This document shows positions 44,454-52,218 of a stretch of DNA of 64,000 bases, one piece after another. How positions within the stretch are numbered: the first letter of the stretch is position 1; each line of letters opens with the position of its first letter. Origin of the DNA: DATCHW01 sp036508135 (GTDB lineage: Bacteria > Bacteroidota > Ignavibacteria > Tepidaquicellales > Tepidaquicellaceae). Where the stretch lies: contig DATCHW010000117.1 in the NCBI GenBank assembly GCA_036508135.1, positions 5,557-69,556 on the forward strand, in the 5' to 3' direction. The notes under the pieces were generated by a model, which had not been told where the DNA came from, ran no database searches, and worked only from the letters and a program-made list of their open reading frames with translations. The translations under genes and the position numbers were made by a program.

Positions 44454-45719
44454 TTATTTAATCAATAACATTTTCTTTGTTTCTAAATATGTTCCTACTC
44501 GCAACTGATAAAAATAAACTCCGCTGGAAAATTGAGATGCATTCCAGTCGATGGAATATGTGCCGGGTGCGAATTGTTCATTTACTAATGTTTCTACTTC
44601 CCGTCCGAGCACATCGAAGACTTTTAGAGTAACTAACACTTCGCCCTTGTCATTCCCGAATGTTTTTATCGGGAATCCATTTGCAACAGTAAATTTTATC
44701 TTCGTCACCGGATTGAATGGATTTGGATAATTCTGACTTAAAGAAAATCCCGGTGGAGTTTCAGTGCTGATGTTTTGTATTCCAACTATTTCTGATAAAT
44801 TACGACGCCAAACATATTGGCCAACGGTTCCAGCAAAGATGTAATTATTTGAAATAAGTAATGATATAATACTTGGAGTAACATTAAATCCTTGATTGAT
44901 TTGAATCCAGTTAAATTCACTAATTTTAGAGAGATAAACGCCTGAATCAGTTCCGGCGAAAATATTATTACCATATATGGCAACGCTTGGAATATCAATA
45001 TTTGTATTATTCAATCCTGACTGTGTCCAATTTGTTCCGAGATTTGACGAGTTCCAGACACCATAATCAGACGTACCTGCAAATATATTACTTCCGCTTA
45101 CAGCAAGGGATAAAACCCATGGATAATTTAATACTGTTTGAATCCAGTTTGTTCCGCTATTTGTAGAAAGATAGATGCCATTAACTGTTCCGGCAAAAAT
45201 ATTACTACCATTGGCGGCAAGGCTAAAAACAACGGTATTATTCAAATCGGTTTGTGTCCAGTTTAATCCGTTATTTGTAGAAAGATTGACACCATTACTA
45301 TTAGTTCCTGCGAATATTCTACCTCCGCTCACCGCAAGGGAATAAACAACACTACTATTTAAACCAGTTTGCGTCCAACTTAAGCCATTATTTGTAGAAA
45401 GATAGAATCCATTTGCAAAAGTTCCGGCAAAAATATTATTACCGTCTGAAGCAAGAGAAAAAACAGGTATATGATTCATAGTAGTTTGTGTCCAGTCATT
45501 ACCGTTATTGGTCGAAAGAAAAACTCCAATTCCTGTACCAGCAAAAATATTATTACCGTTTGCAGTTAGAGAACGAACCACTCCTCCATTTGGTATAATT
45601 GATTGTACCCACTGACCATAACAATTAGTAATCAGTAATGTTGAGAGTATCGAAATCCCGATGAGCCTTCGAATCGGGAAACAATGAAAAACGAGTAATG
45701 TAAAAATTATTTTTTTCAC
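44454..45719 (-). CDS. secreted BNR-like repeat protein with type IX sorting domain (paralogue C)
   Basis: A 421-residue exported protein. The signal peptide is long (about 1-35, including a second hydrophobic start IGISILSTLLITN). Seven to eight repeats of IFAGTxxGVxLSTNNGxNWTQT follow, then a sorting domain (SQNYPNPFNPVTKIKF, GREVETLVNEQFAPGTYSIDW, GVYFYQL). The number of repeats fits a single seven-bladed propeller. It lies 11 bp downstream of the next paralogue and is probably cotranscribed. Confidence 0.88.
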   Translation of the reverse strand: MKKIIFTLLVFHCFPIRRLIGISILSTLLITNCYGQWVQSIIPNGGVVRSLTANGNNIFAGTGIGVFLSTNNGNDWTQTTMNHIPVFSLASDGNNIFAGTFANGFYLSTNNGLSWTQTGLNSSVVYSLAVSGGRIFAGTNSNGVNLSTNNGLNWTQTDLNNTVVFSLAANGSNIFAGTVNGIYLSTNSGTNWIQTVLNYPWVLSLAVSGSNIFAGTSDYGVWNSSNLGTNWTQSGLNNTNIDIPSVAIYGNNIFAGTDSGVYLSKISEFNWIQINQGFNVTPSIISLLISNNYIFAGTVGQYVWRRNLSEIVGIQNISTETPPGFSLSQNYPNPFNPVTKIKFTVANGFPIKTFGNDKGEVLVTLKVFDVLGREVETLVNEQFAPGTYSIDWNASQFSSGVYFYQLRVGTYLETKKMLLIK

Positions 45720-45730
45720 TTTTAAAAATT

Positions 45731-47845
45731 TTATTTAAGCAAGATTAATTTTTTTGTTGCTACAAAATCACCTGTCCTCAATTGATAAAAATATATCCCG
45801 CTTGAATATTGTGATGCATTCCAGTCGATGGAATATGTGCCGGGAGCGAGTTGTTCATTGACGAGTATTGCTACTTCTCTGCCGATGATGTCGAATATTT
45901 TTAATGATACAACCCCCTTTAATCCCCCTTTGCTAAGGGGGACTTCAAATTTTATCTTCGTCACCGGATTAAACGGGTTCGGATAGTTCTGATATAACAT
46001 AAATTTTTCGGGTATTTTGCTTGACAATCTCGAAACATAAGTGATTCCTCCGCTTGTGGTTTTTAATATCGTTCCACTAAGACCAACAATCCATCCCGTG
46101 TTTTCATTGGCAAAGTTAACAGAAAATAGTTTTCTTGATGTACCACTTATTTGAGAAATCCAATTGATACCACCATTTGTTGTTTTTATTATTGTTCCGG
46201 TATCTCCAACTGCCCAACCTAACATTGAATTTTGTAAACAAACTGATTGCAAACGTGTGGTTACTCCACTAAATTGAATATTCCAGTTTAGTCCTCCATT
46301 TGTTGTCTTTAAAATTTTTCCCTGGGTTCCAACCATTATACCTGTAAGAGAATCAGTAAAATATACTGAATAGAAAGAGTTTGTTAACGGGCTAATTTGT
46401 ACATCCCAGTTATCACCGCCATTTGTAGTCTTTAATATTGTTCCTGATTCACCGGCAGCCCATCCTAAAAGAGGATTAATAAAAAATGCTGAACATATTA
46501 CTAAGGATGTTCCGGTCGTCTGCGAAAACCAGTTAGTTCCACCATTCGTAGTTTTATATATTCTACCCCAACCTCCAACTGCCCATCCTGTCTGATTATT
46601 TATAAAGAAAGTGGACCAGAAATAAGTTGTTCCTAAAAAAAGTTGACTGTTCCAGCTGATACCTCCGTTCGTTGTATTAAATATGGCACAATCCAAACCC
46701 ACCGCCCATCCATTGAGTTCATCTGTAAAATATACACCATAAAGTATTTGTGTGGTCCCGCTGTTCTGTTGATTCCAGCTTATTCCACCGTTCGTTGTCT
46801 TTACTATCGTTCCTGTATAATTACCATAACCTACAGCCCAACCAGTATTCGCATTTATAAAATGAGAGGAATAAAGTGTATTAGTTGTAACACTATAATC
46901 TGAATTCCAGTTTACTCCCCCATTTGTTGTGTAAAGTATCGTGCCATATTTTCCCACAGCCCAACCACTATTGATATTAATAAAATAAACAGAATAAAGA
47001 GGTGATATGGTATTGCTGGTTTGAGTTATCCAACTATTACCATCATCACTGCTTTTGAGAATTGTACCATAATCGCCAACAATCCAACCTGTTTGAGAAT
47101 TCAAAAAAATTATGGAATGAAAATCGTATAACTCCGGAAGCCATAACGAGTCGTTCCAAGAATTGCCTCCATCAGTAGTTTTGCAAAATTTACCGTAATA
47201 ATTTCCTATTATAAAACCAGTCAAATCATTTGAAAAACTAATTGAAGAAAATGTACCAACTACAATTTGCTGAGTAAACCAATTGTTTCCACCGCTAATT
47301 GTCTTAAGAATAATTCCTCCATCCCCGGCTGCCCAACCGGTTAATGAATCCTTAAAATAAATTGAATAAAGAGAATTTGTTGTATTACTATTCTGTAGAT
47401 ACCAGTTATTCCCTCCATTTGTAGTTTTTAAAATGGTTCCATTTTCACCTGCAACAAATCCCACAAGAGCATTTACAAAATATACCGACCGTAAATTAGA
47501 ATTAAAAATGTTAGGATATGCATTCCAATTAATTCCACCATTTGTGGTACTAAGTATAGTACCGTTATCGCCAACAATCAAACTTTTCAATTCATCTATT
47601 ATATAAATCGAATAAAGGTTATTGGTAGTAGTGCTAATTTGTTTTGTCCAATTTATTCCTTTATTAGTAGATTTCATTATTGTTCCATACTCTCCAACAA
47701 CCCATCCTGTATTTTCATTAATAAATTTTACAGAATTCAAATCATGACCCTGAGGCACAGGATTTTGCCAAAACCAACCGGTTTGTGCATTCGCAATGAT
47801 TAATGTACAATGAATAATGAATAATGTAAAAATTATTTTTTTCAT
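45731..47845 (-). CDS. secreted YCF48-like repeat protein with type IX sorting domain (paralogue D)
   Basis: A 704-residue exported protein. Signal peptide about 1-20 (MKKIIFTLFIIHCTLIIANA). About thirteen repeats of the form GWAVGxxGTILKTTNGGxNW, the YCF48/photosystem-assembly-factor-like propeller repeat, here clearly in a secreted protein. Sorting domain at the end (YQNYPNPFNPVTKIKF, GREVAILVNEQLAPGTYS, GIYFYQL). Part of its sorting-domain coding DNA (near 45920-45945) contains a dispersed CCCCCTT/AAGGGGG-like sequence (PLSKGGLKGVV). It is the first gene of the four-gene array. Confidence 0.88.
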   Translation of the reverse strand: MKKIIFTLFIIHCTLIIANAQTGWFWQNPVPQGHDLNSVKFINENTGWVVGEYGTIMKSTNKGINWTKQISTTTNNLYSIYIIDELKSLIVGDNGTILSTTNGGINWNAYPNIFNSNLRSVYFVNALVGFVAGENGTILKTTNGGNNWYLQNSNTTNSLYSIYFKDSLTGWAAGDGGIILKTISGGNNWFTQQIVVGTFSSISFSNDLTGFIIGNYYGKFCKTTDGGNSWNDSLWLPELYDFHSIIFLNSQTGWIVGDYGTILKSSDDGNSWITQTSNTISPLYSVYFININSGWAVGKYGTILYTTNGGVNWNSDYSVTTNTLYSSHFINANTGWAVGYGNYTGTIVKTTNGGISWNQQNSGTTQILYGVYFTDELNGWAVGLDCAIFNTTNGGISWNSQLFLGTTYFWSTFFINNQTGWAVGGWGRIYKTTNGGTNWFSQTTGTSLVICSAFFINPLLGWAAGESGTILKTTNGGDNWDVQISPLTNSFYSVYFTDSLTGIMVGTQGKILKTTNGGLNWNIQFSGVTTRLQSVCLQNSMLGWAVGDTGTIIKTTNGGINWISQISGTSRKLFSVNFANENTGWIVGLSGTILKTTSGGITYVSRLSSKIPEKFMLYQNYPNPFNPVTKIKFEVPLSKGGLKGVVSLKIFDIIGREVAILVNEQLAPGTYSIDWNASQYSSGIYFYQLRTGDFVATKKLILLK

Positions 47846-48333
47846 TGTTCAAATAAAATTAAAGTTTTGAGATATGAGGATTTCATTTGAGGATTTGACA
47901 ACGAAAATCCATTCAATAAATACGCGGTAAGACTCAAATATAGACTTTATCAGACGCATATATGACTCTTTATTTGTTTAGTGTAATGTAAACATATTCT
48001 TTCAAAAATATAAACCTTTTTTCGGGTATAATTCATGATTTAGGAACTGTTAATGAAGCAGAAATTATAGTTCACGAATCAGGAGAGCATATGTGAATAC
48101 TGTCATCCTGAGGAATGAAGTGATCGAAGGATCTCATTTCCATTCTGTTTTGGAGATTCTTCGCTGCGCTCAGAATGACTAACTGTGGTTTTCACACGGT
48201 CTCAGTAGATTCGTAAACAGAGTGTGGGGAAAGTACGTTGTTATAAATATAATAAATAAAAAATTTTACAGTACATTCAATCAGGTTAATCTCCGAATCC
48301 TATGAATCATGGTTCAGACTATTTTGATTCGAA
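47846..48333. other. intergenic region with one inverted repeat
   Basis: No coding frame. At 48102-48180 there is an imperfect inverted repeat, GTCATCCTGAGGAATGAAG ... CTTCGCTGCGCTCAGAATGAC, of the same kind as the inside of the element at 39950-40089. Weak outer arms (GTGAATAC ... GTTTTCAC) flank it. Confidence 0.6.
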
Positions 48334-49245
48334 TTACACTTTTTCCACTTCTTTTTTTCCGAGCAAGCCTGAGGGTTTTAAAAGAAGTATTAAAATTAAA
48401 ATCGCAAACGCAATCGCATCCCGGAACGTGGAAGATAAATAGCCCGAGACAAAAGTCTCCACTATCCCGAGTATAAGTCCCCCGAGCGCGGCTCCGAGGA
48501 TATTCCCTATCCCGCCAAGTACGGCAGCCACAAATGCTTTCAAGCCGTAGAGTATTCCGATAAGCGGGTCAATCTTTGGATAATTCAGCCCGAAAAGAAT
48601 TCCTGCTACTGCCGCAAGTGCAGACCCGATTATAAAAGTGAAACTGATAACGCGGCTTATGTTAATACCCATTAAATTTGCTGCCGTCATATTATATGAA
48701 ACCGCACGCATTGCAGTACCCATCTTGGTTTTCATAACTATCAGGCGAAGAATGAACATAAATATCAATGATACGGCAATTACAACTATTGAATTCGAAT
48801 AAATCACAGCGTCACCGAGATATAAGGCAGGTTTATTTTCTACCAGAGTAGGGAATGATTTCGGGTCGGCACCGAATACAAGCTGACCTGTATATTCAAG
48901 AAACAATGATACACCGATAGCAGTGATTAATATAGTAAGCTTCGGTGAATTGCGAAGCGGTTTATATGCAAGTTTTTCAATCGTGAATCCAAGCAAAGCA
49001 CATAACAGCATTGCTCCGGTAAGTATTCCGAATGCGAGTAATAAGGAAGTGCCCCCTGAAAAGGTTGTAAAACTGAAAACCATTGCAAGATAATATCCTG
49101 CATACGCTCCTATCATAAACACATCGCCGTGGGCAAAATTTATGAAGCGGAGTATTCCGTATATCATAGTATAGCCGAGTGCTATGAGTGCATATATACT
49201 GCCAAGTGAAAGTCCGTTAAATAATTGCTGAACGAATTCCGTCAT
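48334..49245 (-). CDS. livH: branched-chain amino acid ABC transporter permease LivH
   Basis: A 303-residue inner-membrane permease with about eight hydrophobic segments. Family motifs: QQLFNGLSLGSIYALIALGYTMIYGI at the start, INFAHGD, and GLKAFVAAVLGGIGNILGAALGG near residue 240. The start overlaps the livK stop by 4 bp. No livM, livG or livF follows; the next gene downstream is an unrelated secreted protein after 488 bp, so the rest of the transporter must be encoded elsewhere or be missing. Confidence 0.93.
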   Translation of the reverse strand: MTEFVQQLFNGLSLGSIYALIALGYTMIYGILRFINFAHGDVFMIGAYAGYYLAMVFSFTTFSGGTSLLLAFGILTGAMLLCALLGFTIEKLAYKPLRNSPKLTILITAIGVSLFLEYTGQLVFGADPKSFPTLVENKPALYLGDAVIYSNSIVVIAVSLIFMFILRLIVMKTKMGTAMRAVSYNMTAANLMGINISRVISFTFIIGSALAAVAGILFGLNYPKIDPLIGILYGLKAFVAAVLGGIGNILGAALGGLILGIVETFVSGYLSSTFRDAIAFAILILILLLKPSGLLGKKEVEKV

Positions 49246-50387
49246 GGTGCAATTGTTTCTTTATATTTGAATTTTCCGTCTTTGATTTCCATTACAACTG
49301 CCGGTTTTATTGCATTACGTTGTTCATTCATAGTAATATTTCCTGTTACTCCCGGAAAATCTTTTGTTAGTGCCAGTTGTTTCCTTATATCATCACCCTT
49401 GGTGGAATTTGCTCTCTTTATTGCATCGAACAAGAGTAAACCCGCATCGTATGAAAGGAATGACATTGCATCGGGTTCGGATTTATATTTTTCACGGTAT
49501 TTTTTTATGAATTCCTGTACTTTAGGATTCGGGTCTTCTGCAGAAACGTGAGTTGAAAAGAAACAGCCCTCGAGCGCATCTTTCGCTTTTCCTTCTGTCA
49601 GTTTCTCTGATTCCCAGCCGTCGCCGCCGAACAGAGGTATCGAAAGTCCTATTTCTCTCGCCTGTATTGCTATCAAGCCTACATCCGTATAATAACCGGG
49701 AAGAAATATTGCCTCAGGATTGGTGGATTTCAATGCCGTCAACTGGCTTTTGAAATCTTTATCTCCTGCCTGATATTTCTGCTCGCCTACTATTTCCCCG
49801 CCTAATTCCTTGAATACTTTTTTAAAGTTTTCGGCAAGACCCGTGGAGTATGCATTTTTCTGGTCAATCAGCAGTGCTACTCTTTTCACCTTCATCGAAT
49901 TCAATGCAAACTTGCTCATTACGGTTGCCTGGAAAGGGTCAATGAAACAAACTCTGAAAATATAATCACCTATAAGAGTAACTTCCGGATTTGTGGATGC
50001 GGGAGATATCATCGGGATTTTATTGGTCTGGCAGATAGGTGCAGCTGCTTTGCTCCTTGATGATGCTACTTCTCCGATTAATGCCACCACTTTATCTCGG
50101 TTAATCAATTTCTCTACCACGGTCTGAGTCTCTGCAGGCAATCCTCTGTTATCATAAGTGATAAGTTCAATTTGCTTTCCTAAAACTCCGCCCGATTTAT
50201 TTATTTCTTCTACTGCTAACTTCAGACCATTATCGGATGAAATTCCGAAAGTTGCTTCGCTTCCAGTAAGCGAAGTAAACTGCCCTATCATAATTTTATT
50301 CTCGTCGGATTTTGGTTTGCAGGAAATTAAAGATATTGAAATGATTAAAATGAATACTGAACTGATTAAGGTATGAAGATTTTTCAT
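49242..50387 (-). CDS. livK: branched-chain amino acid ABC transporter substrate-binding lipoprotein LivK
   Basis: A 381-residue periplasmic binding protein, probably lipid anchored (lipobox ISC, Cys23). Type I binding fold signatures: IGQFTSLTGSEATFGISSDNGLKLAVEEINKSGGVLG, LIGEVASSRSKAAAPIC, PMISPASTNPEV and GYYTDVGLIAIQARE (given in part). Ligand could be a branched-chain amino acid, an amide or another carboxylate; sequence alone does not tell. First of a two-gene operon with livH. Confidence 0.92.
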   Translation of the reverse strand: MKNLHTLISSVFILIISISLISCKPKSDENKIMIGQFTSLTGSEATFGISSDNGLKLAVEEINKSGGVLGKQIELITYDNRGLPAETQTVVEKLINRDKVVALIGEVASSRSKAAAPICQTNKIPMISPASTNPEVTLIGDYIFRVCFIDPFQATVMSKFALNSMKVKRVALLIDQKNAYSTGLAENFKKVFKELGGEIVGEQKYQAGDKDFKSQLTALKSTNPEAIFLPGYYTDVGLIAIQAREIGLSIPLFGGDGWESEKLTEGKAKDALEGCFFSTHVSAEDPNPKVQEFIKKYREKYKSEPDAMSFLSYDAGLLLFDAIKRANSTKGDDIRKQLALTKDFPGVTGNITMNEQRNAIKPAVVMEIKDGKFKYKETIAP

Positions 50388-50475
50388 AAAGTCTGTTTTG
50401 ATTTAGAAAACGATAAAAAATAAGTTAATTAGTTTTTAAAAACAATAAAGATATTATACATTGAATTATATGAAG

Positions 50476-50673
50476 TCACATCTGTCCAAAATAAATATTA
50501 TTAAAAATATTTTGACCAGCAAAAGCTGATTTCCGGTAAAAAATTCCCCCTTAATAAAGGGGGAACAAAAGGGGGTTGTTTTTGTTTCGATGAAAATTTG
50601 TCCCAAAAAAGTTAATTGTTTTAATTTAATTGCACTTTTATTTAAGTTCCCAATTTATTTTGGACAGCTGTGA
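50476..50673. repeat. 198-bp element with 21-bp terminal inverted repeats, upstream of the Ubl operon
   Basis: Left arm TCACATCTGTCCAAAATAAA (50476-50496) and right arm (50653-50673) are reverse complements at 20 of 21 positions. Flanking TATGAAG (50469-50475) and TATGATG (50674-50680) look like a 7-bp target duplication with one change. Inside is a copy of the CCCCCTT/AAGGGGG repeat (hairpin 50544-50565). No coding frame; a non-autonomous transposon is likely. Confidence 0.8.
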
Positions 50674-50759
50674 TATGATGTCATACACGGTTAAATATTT
50701 TCCTTATTTGAGTAAATCTTTTCCATTTCACATAGTTCCGTAATTTGATAAATTTACGT

Positions 50760-51029
50760 ATGGCAAAAATTAATGTAACAATCATAGACGCAACAGGAAA
50801 TAAAGAGCAGCAGGCAACATTGCCTGACGATGCCCCTATTAAGCGGATTATGGAGGCATTGCTTCCGAAAATGAAAATGCCCCTTACGGGACCGGATGGC
50901 GACCCGCTTTCTTACAAATTCCATCATAAAGCTTCAGGCAAGCAGTTATCCGAAGACCAGACTCTCGCTCAGGCAGGCGTTAAAGACGGAGATGTTTTAA
51001 GATTGTATCCTGAAATTACTGCCGGCTAA
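50760..51029 (+). CDS. ubiquitin-like protein (YukD/EsaB-type beta-grasp)
   Basis: An 89-residue small protein from the ATG at 50760 (an in-frame TTG 15 bp upstream is less likely). The sequence follows the ubiquitin fold: strand INVTIID, LPDDAPIKRIMEALLPKM helix, strand YKFHHKASGKQLSEDQTLAQAGVKDGDVLRL, given in part; the KxLxxDxTLxxAGVxDGDxLxL pattern is the ubiquitin/YukD hallmark. It ends EITAG, with a single C-terminal glycine and no tail needing removal. Four bp after its stop lies an E1-like gene, then a RING-type gene, so it is probably the protein modifier of a conjugation system. Type VII secretion YukD/EsaB is an alternative, but no WXG100, EssC or EccC gene is nearby. Confidence 0.88.
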   Translation: MAKINVTIIDATGNKEQQATLPDDAPIKRIMEALLPKMKMPLTGPDGDPLSYKFHHKASGKQLSEDQTLAQAGVKDGDVLRLYPEITAG

Positions 51030-51033
51030 ATCG

Positions 51034-52212
51034 ATGACAACAATAAATCTTTCCGATATTAACGTTAACAGATATTCACGATTCGATATTATTACCTGGT
51101 GGGATAAAAAAATATTAAAAAATTCAAAGGTGCTTGTTATCGGCTGCGGAGCACTCGGAAATGAGATCGTGAAAAACCTTGCAATGACAGGCGTTGGTCA
51201 TATCTATGTCGTGGATATGGATAAAGTGGAATTGACTAATCTGACCAGAAGTGTTCTTTTCAGAAAGGAAGATATAGGTAAAAGCAAATCGGAGACAATC
51301 TGCAGAAGAGCTAAAGAAATAAATGATGAAATTGAAATAAAATATTTTAACGGAAACGTTTTTGAACTCGGACTCGGTGTTTTTAAAAATATGGATATCA
51401 TACTTTGCGGACTTGATAACAGGGAAGCAAGAATATATATAAATCAATCCTGCAGAAAAGTAAGCACACCATGGATAGACGGGGCAATCGAAGTTATCAG
51501 CGGTGTGGCAAGAGGATTCTTCTCGAATGAAAAAGCTTGCTATGAATGCACGTTCAGCGAAGCAGATTATAAAGTTCTTAATAAGAGAAAATCCTGTATG
51601 CTGCTTGGTATTGATGATATTCATCAGGGAAAAATCCCGACCACTCCTACAATCTCTTCTATAATAGCAGGGATTCAGGTTCAGGAAGCAATAAAATTCC
51701 TTCATAATCGCGAAGAACTGATTCTGCTGGATGGGAAAGGATTTGTTTACAATGGAGTTACAAATGAATCCTACATCGTTGAGTATCAGCCGAAGGATGA
51801 ATGCCCTTCGCATTATACTTTTGATAATATTAAAAAAATTAAAAATGATTTTTACAGTTCTACCTTACAGGATGTATTTGAATTTGGTGAAAAGTATTTT
51901 ACCGGCTCCGGTTTTATAATCGAATTTAATAATGAAATCGTATATAAATTAATGACCTCCGATGGAAAGGAAAAAGAATATTTTGCAAATATGAACTTGC
52001 TTTCAACAAAAGATATCAGAGATAAAAATATTATATATACCCCCCTATCATTTCATATGTTGACTACCAATTCAGAATTGTTTGATTCCCTTCGCCATAA
52101 AAAACTGACCGATTTGAAAATCCCTTATAATGATATTCTTATATTGAAAGACAGGACGTCGTCAGGAGAGATTCAGATAGAATTTGAAGCCGGAAACATA
52201 TTTAAGGATTAA
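51034..52212 (+). CDS. ThiF/E1-like adenylating enzyme for the ubiquitin-like protein
   Basis: A 392-residue E1-type enzyme. ATP-binding GCGALG (37-42), Asp61/Asp63 with the NLTR motif (Asn69, Arg72), CGLDNREAR (125-133), then a Cys pair CYEC (169-172) and Cys188 (RKSC), followed by the crossover PTTPTISSIIAGIQVQEAIK (202-221). Cys188 is a candidate thioester cysteine. The C-terminal ~130 residues extend beyond ThiF/MoeB; the end (LTDLKIPYNDILILKD ... QIEFE) resembles a small ubiquitin-fold domain like those that recruit E2 in eukaryotic E1s, which is my inference. It follows the Ubl gene by 4 bp and precedes the RING gene by 6 bp. Confidence 0.88.
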   Translation: MTTINLSDINVNRYSRFDIITWWDKKILKNSKVLVIGCGALGNEIVKNLAMTGVGHIYVVDMDKVELTNLTRSVLFRKEDIGKSKSETICRRAKEINDEIEIKYFNGNVFELGLGVFKNMDIILCGLDNREARIYINQSCRKVSTPWIDGAIEVISGVARGFFSNEKACYECTFSEADYKVLNKRKSCMLLGIDDIHQGKIPTTPTISSIIAGIQVQEAIKFLHNREELILLDGKGFVYNGVTNESYIVEYQPKDECPSHYTFDNIKKIKNDFYSSTLQDVFEFGEKYFTGSGFIIEFNNEIVYKLMTSDGKEKEYFANMNLLSTKDIRDKNIIYTPLSFHMLTTNSELFDSLRHKKLTDLKIPYNDILILKDRTSSGEIQIEFEAGNIFKD

Positions 52213-52218
52213 TAAGAA

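Noticed and set aside
50760..51029. Type VII secretion YukD/EsaB as the role of the ubiquitin-like protein
   Set aside because: No WXG100, EssC/EccC or EssB gene is near, while an E1 and a RING-type gene follow directly.
51124..51813. Reverse 229-codon frame
   Set aside because: Antisense of the well-supported E1 gene; no recognisable domain.
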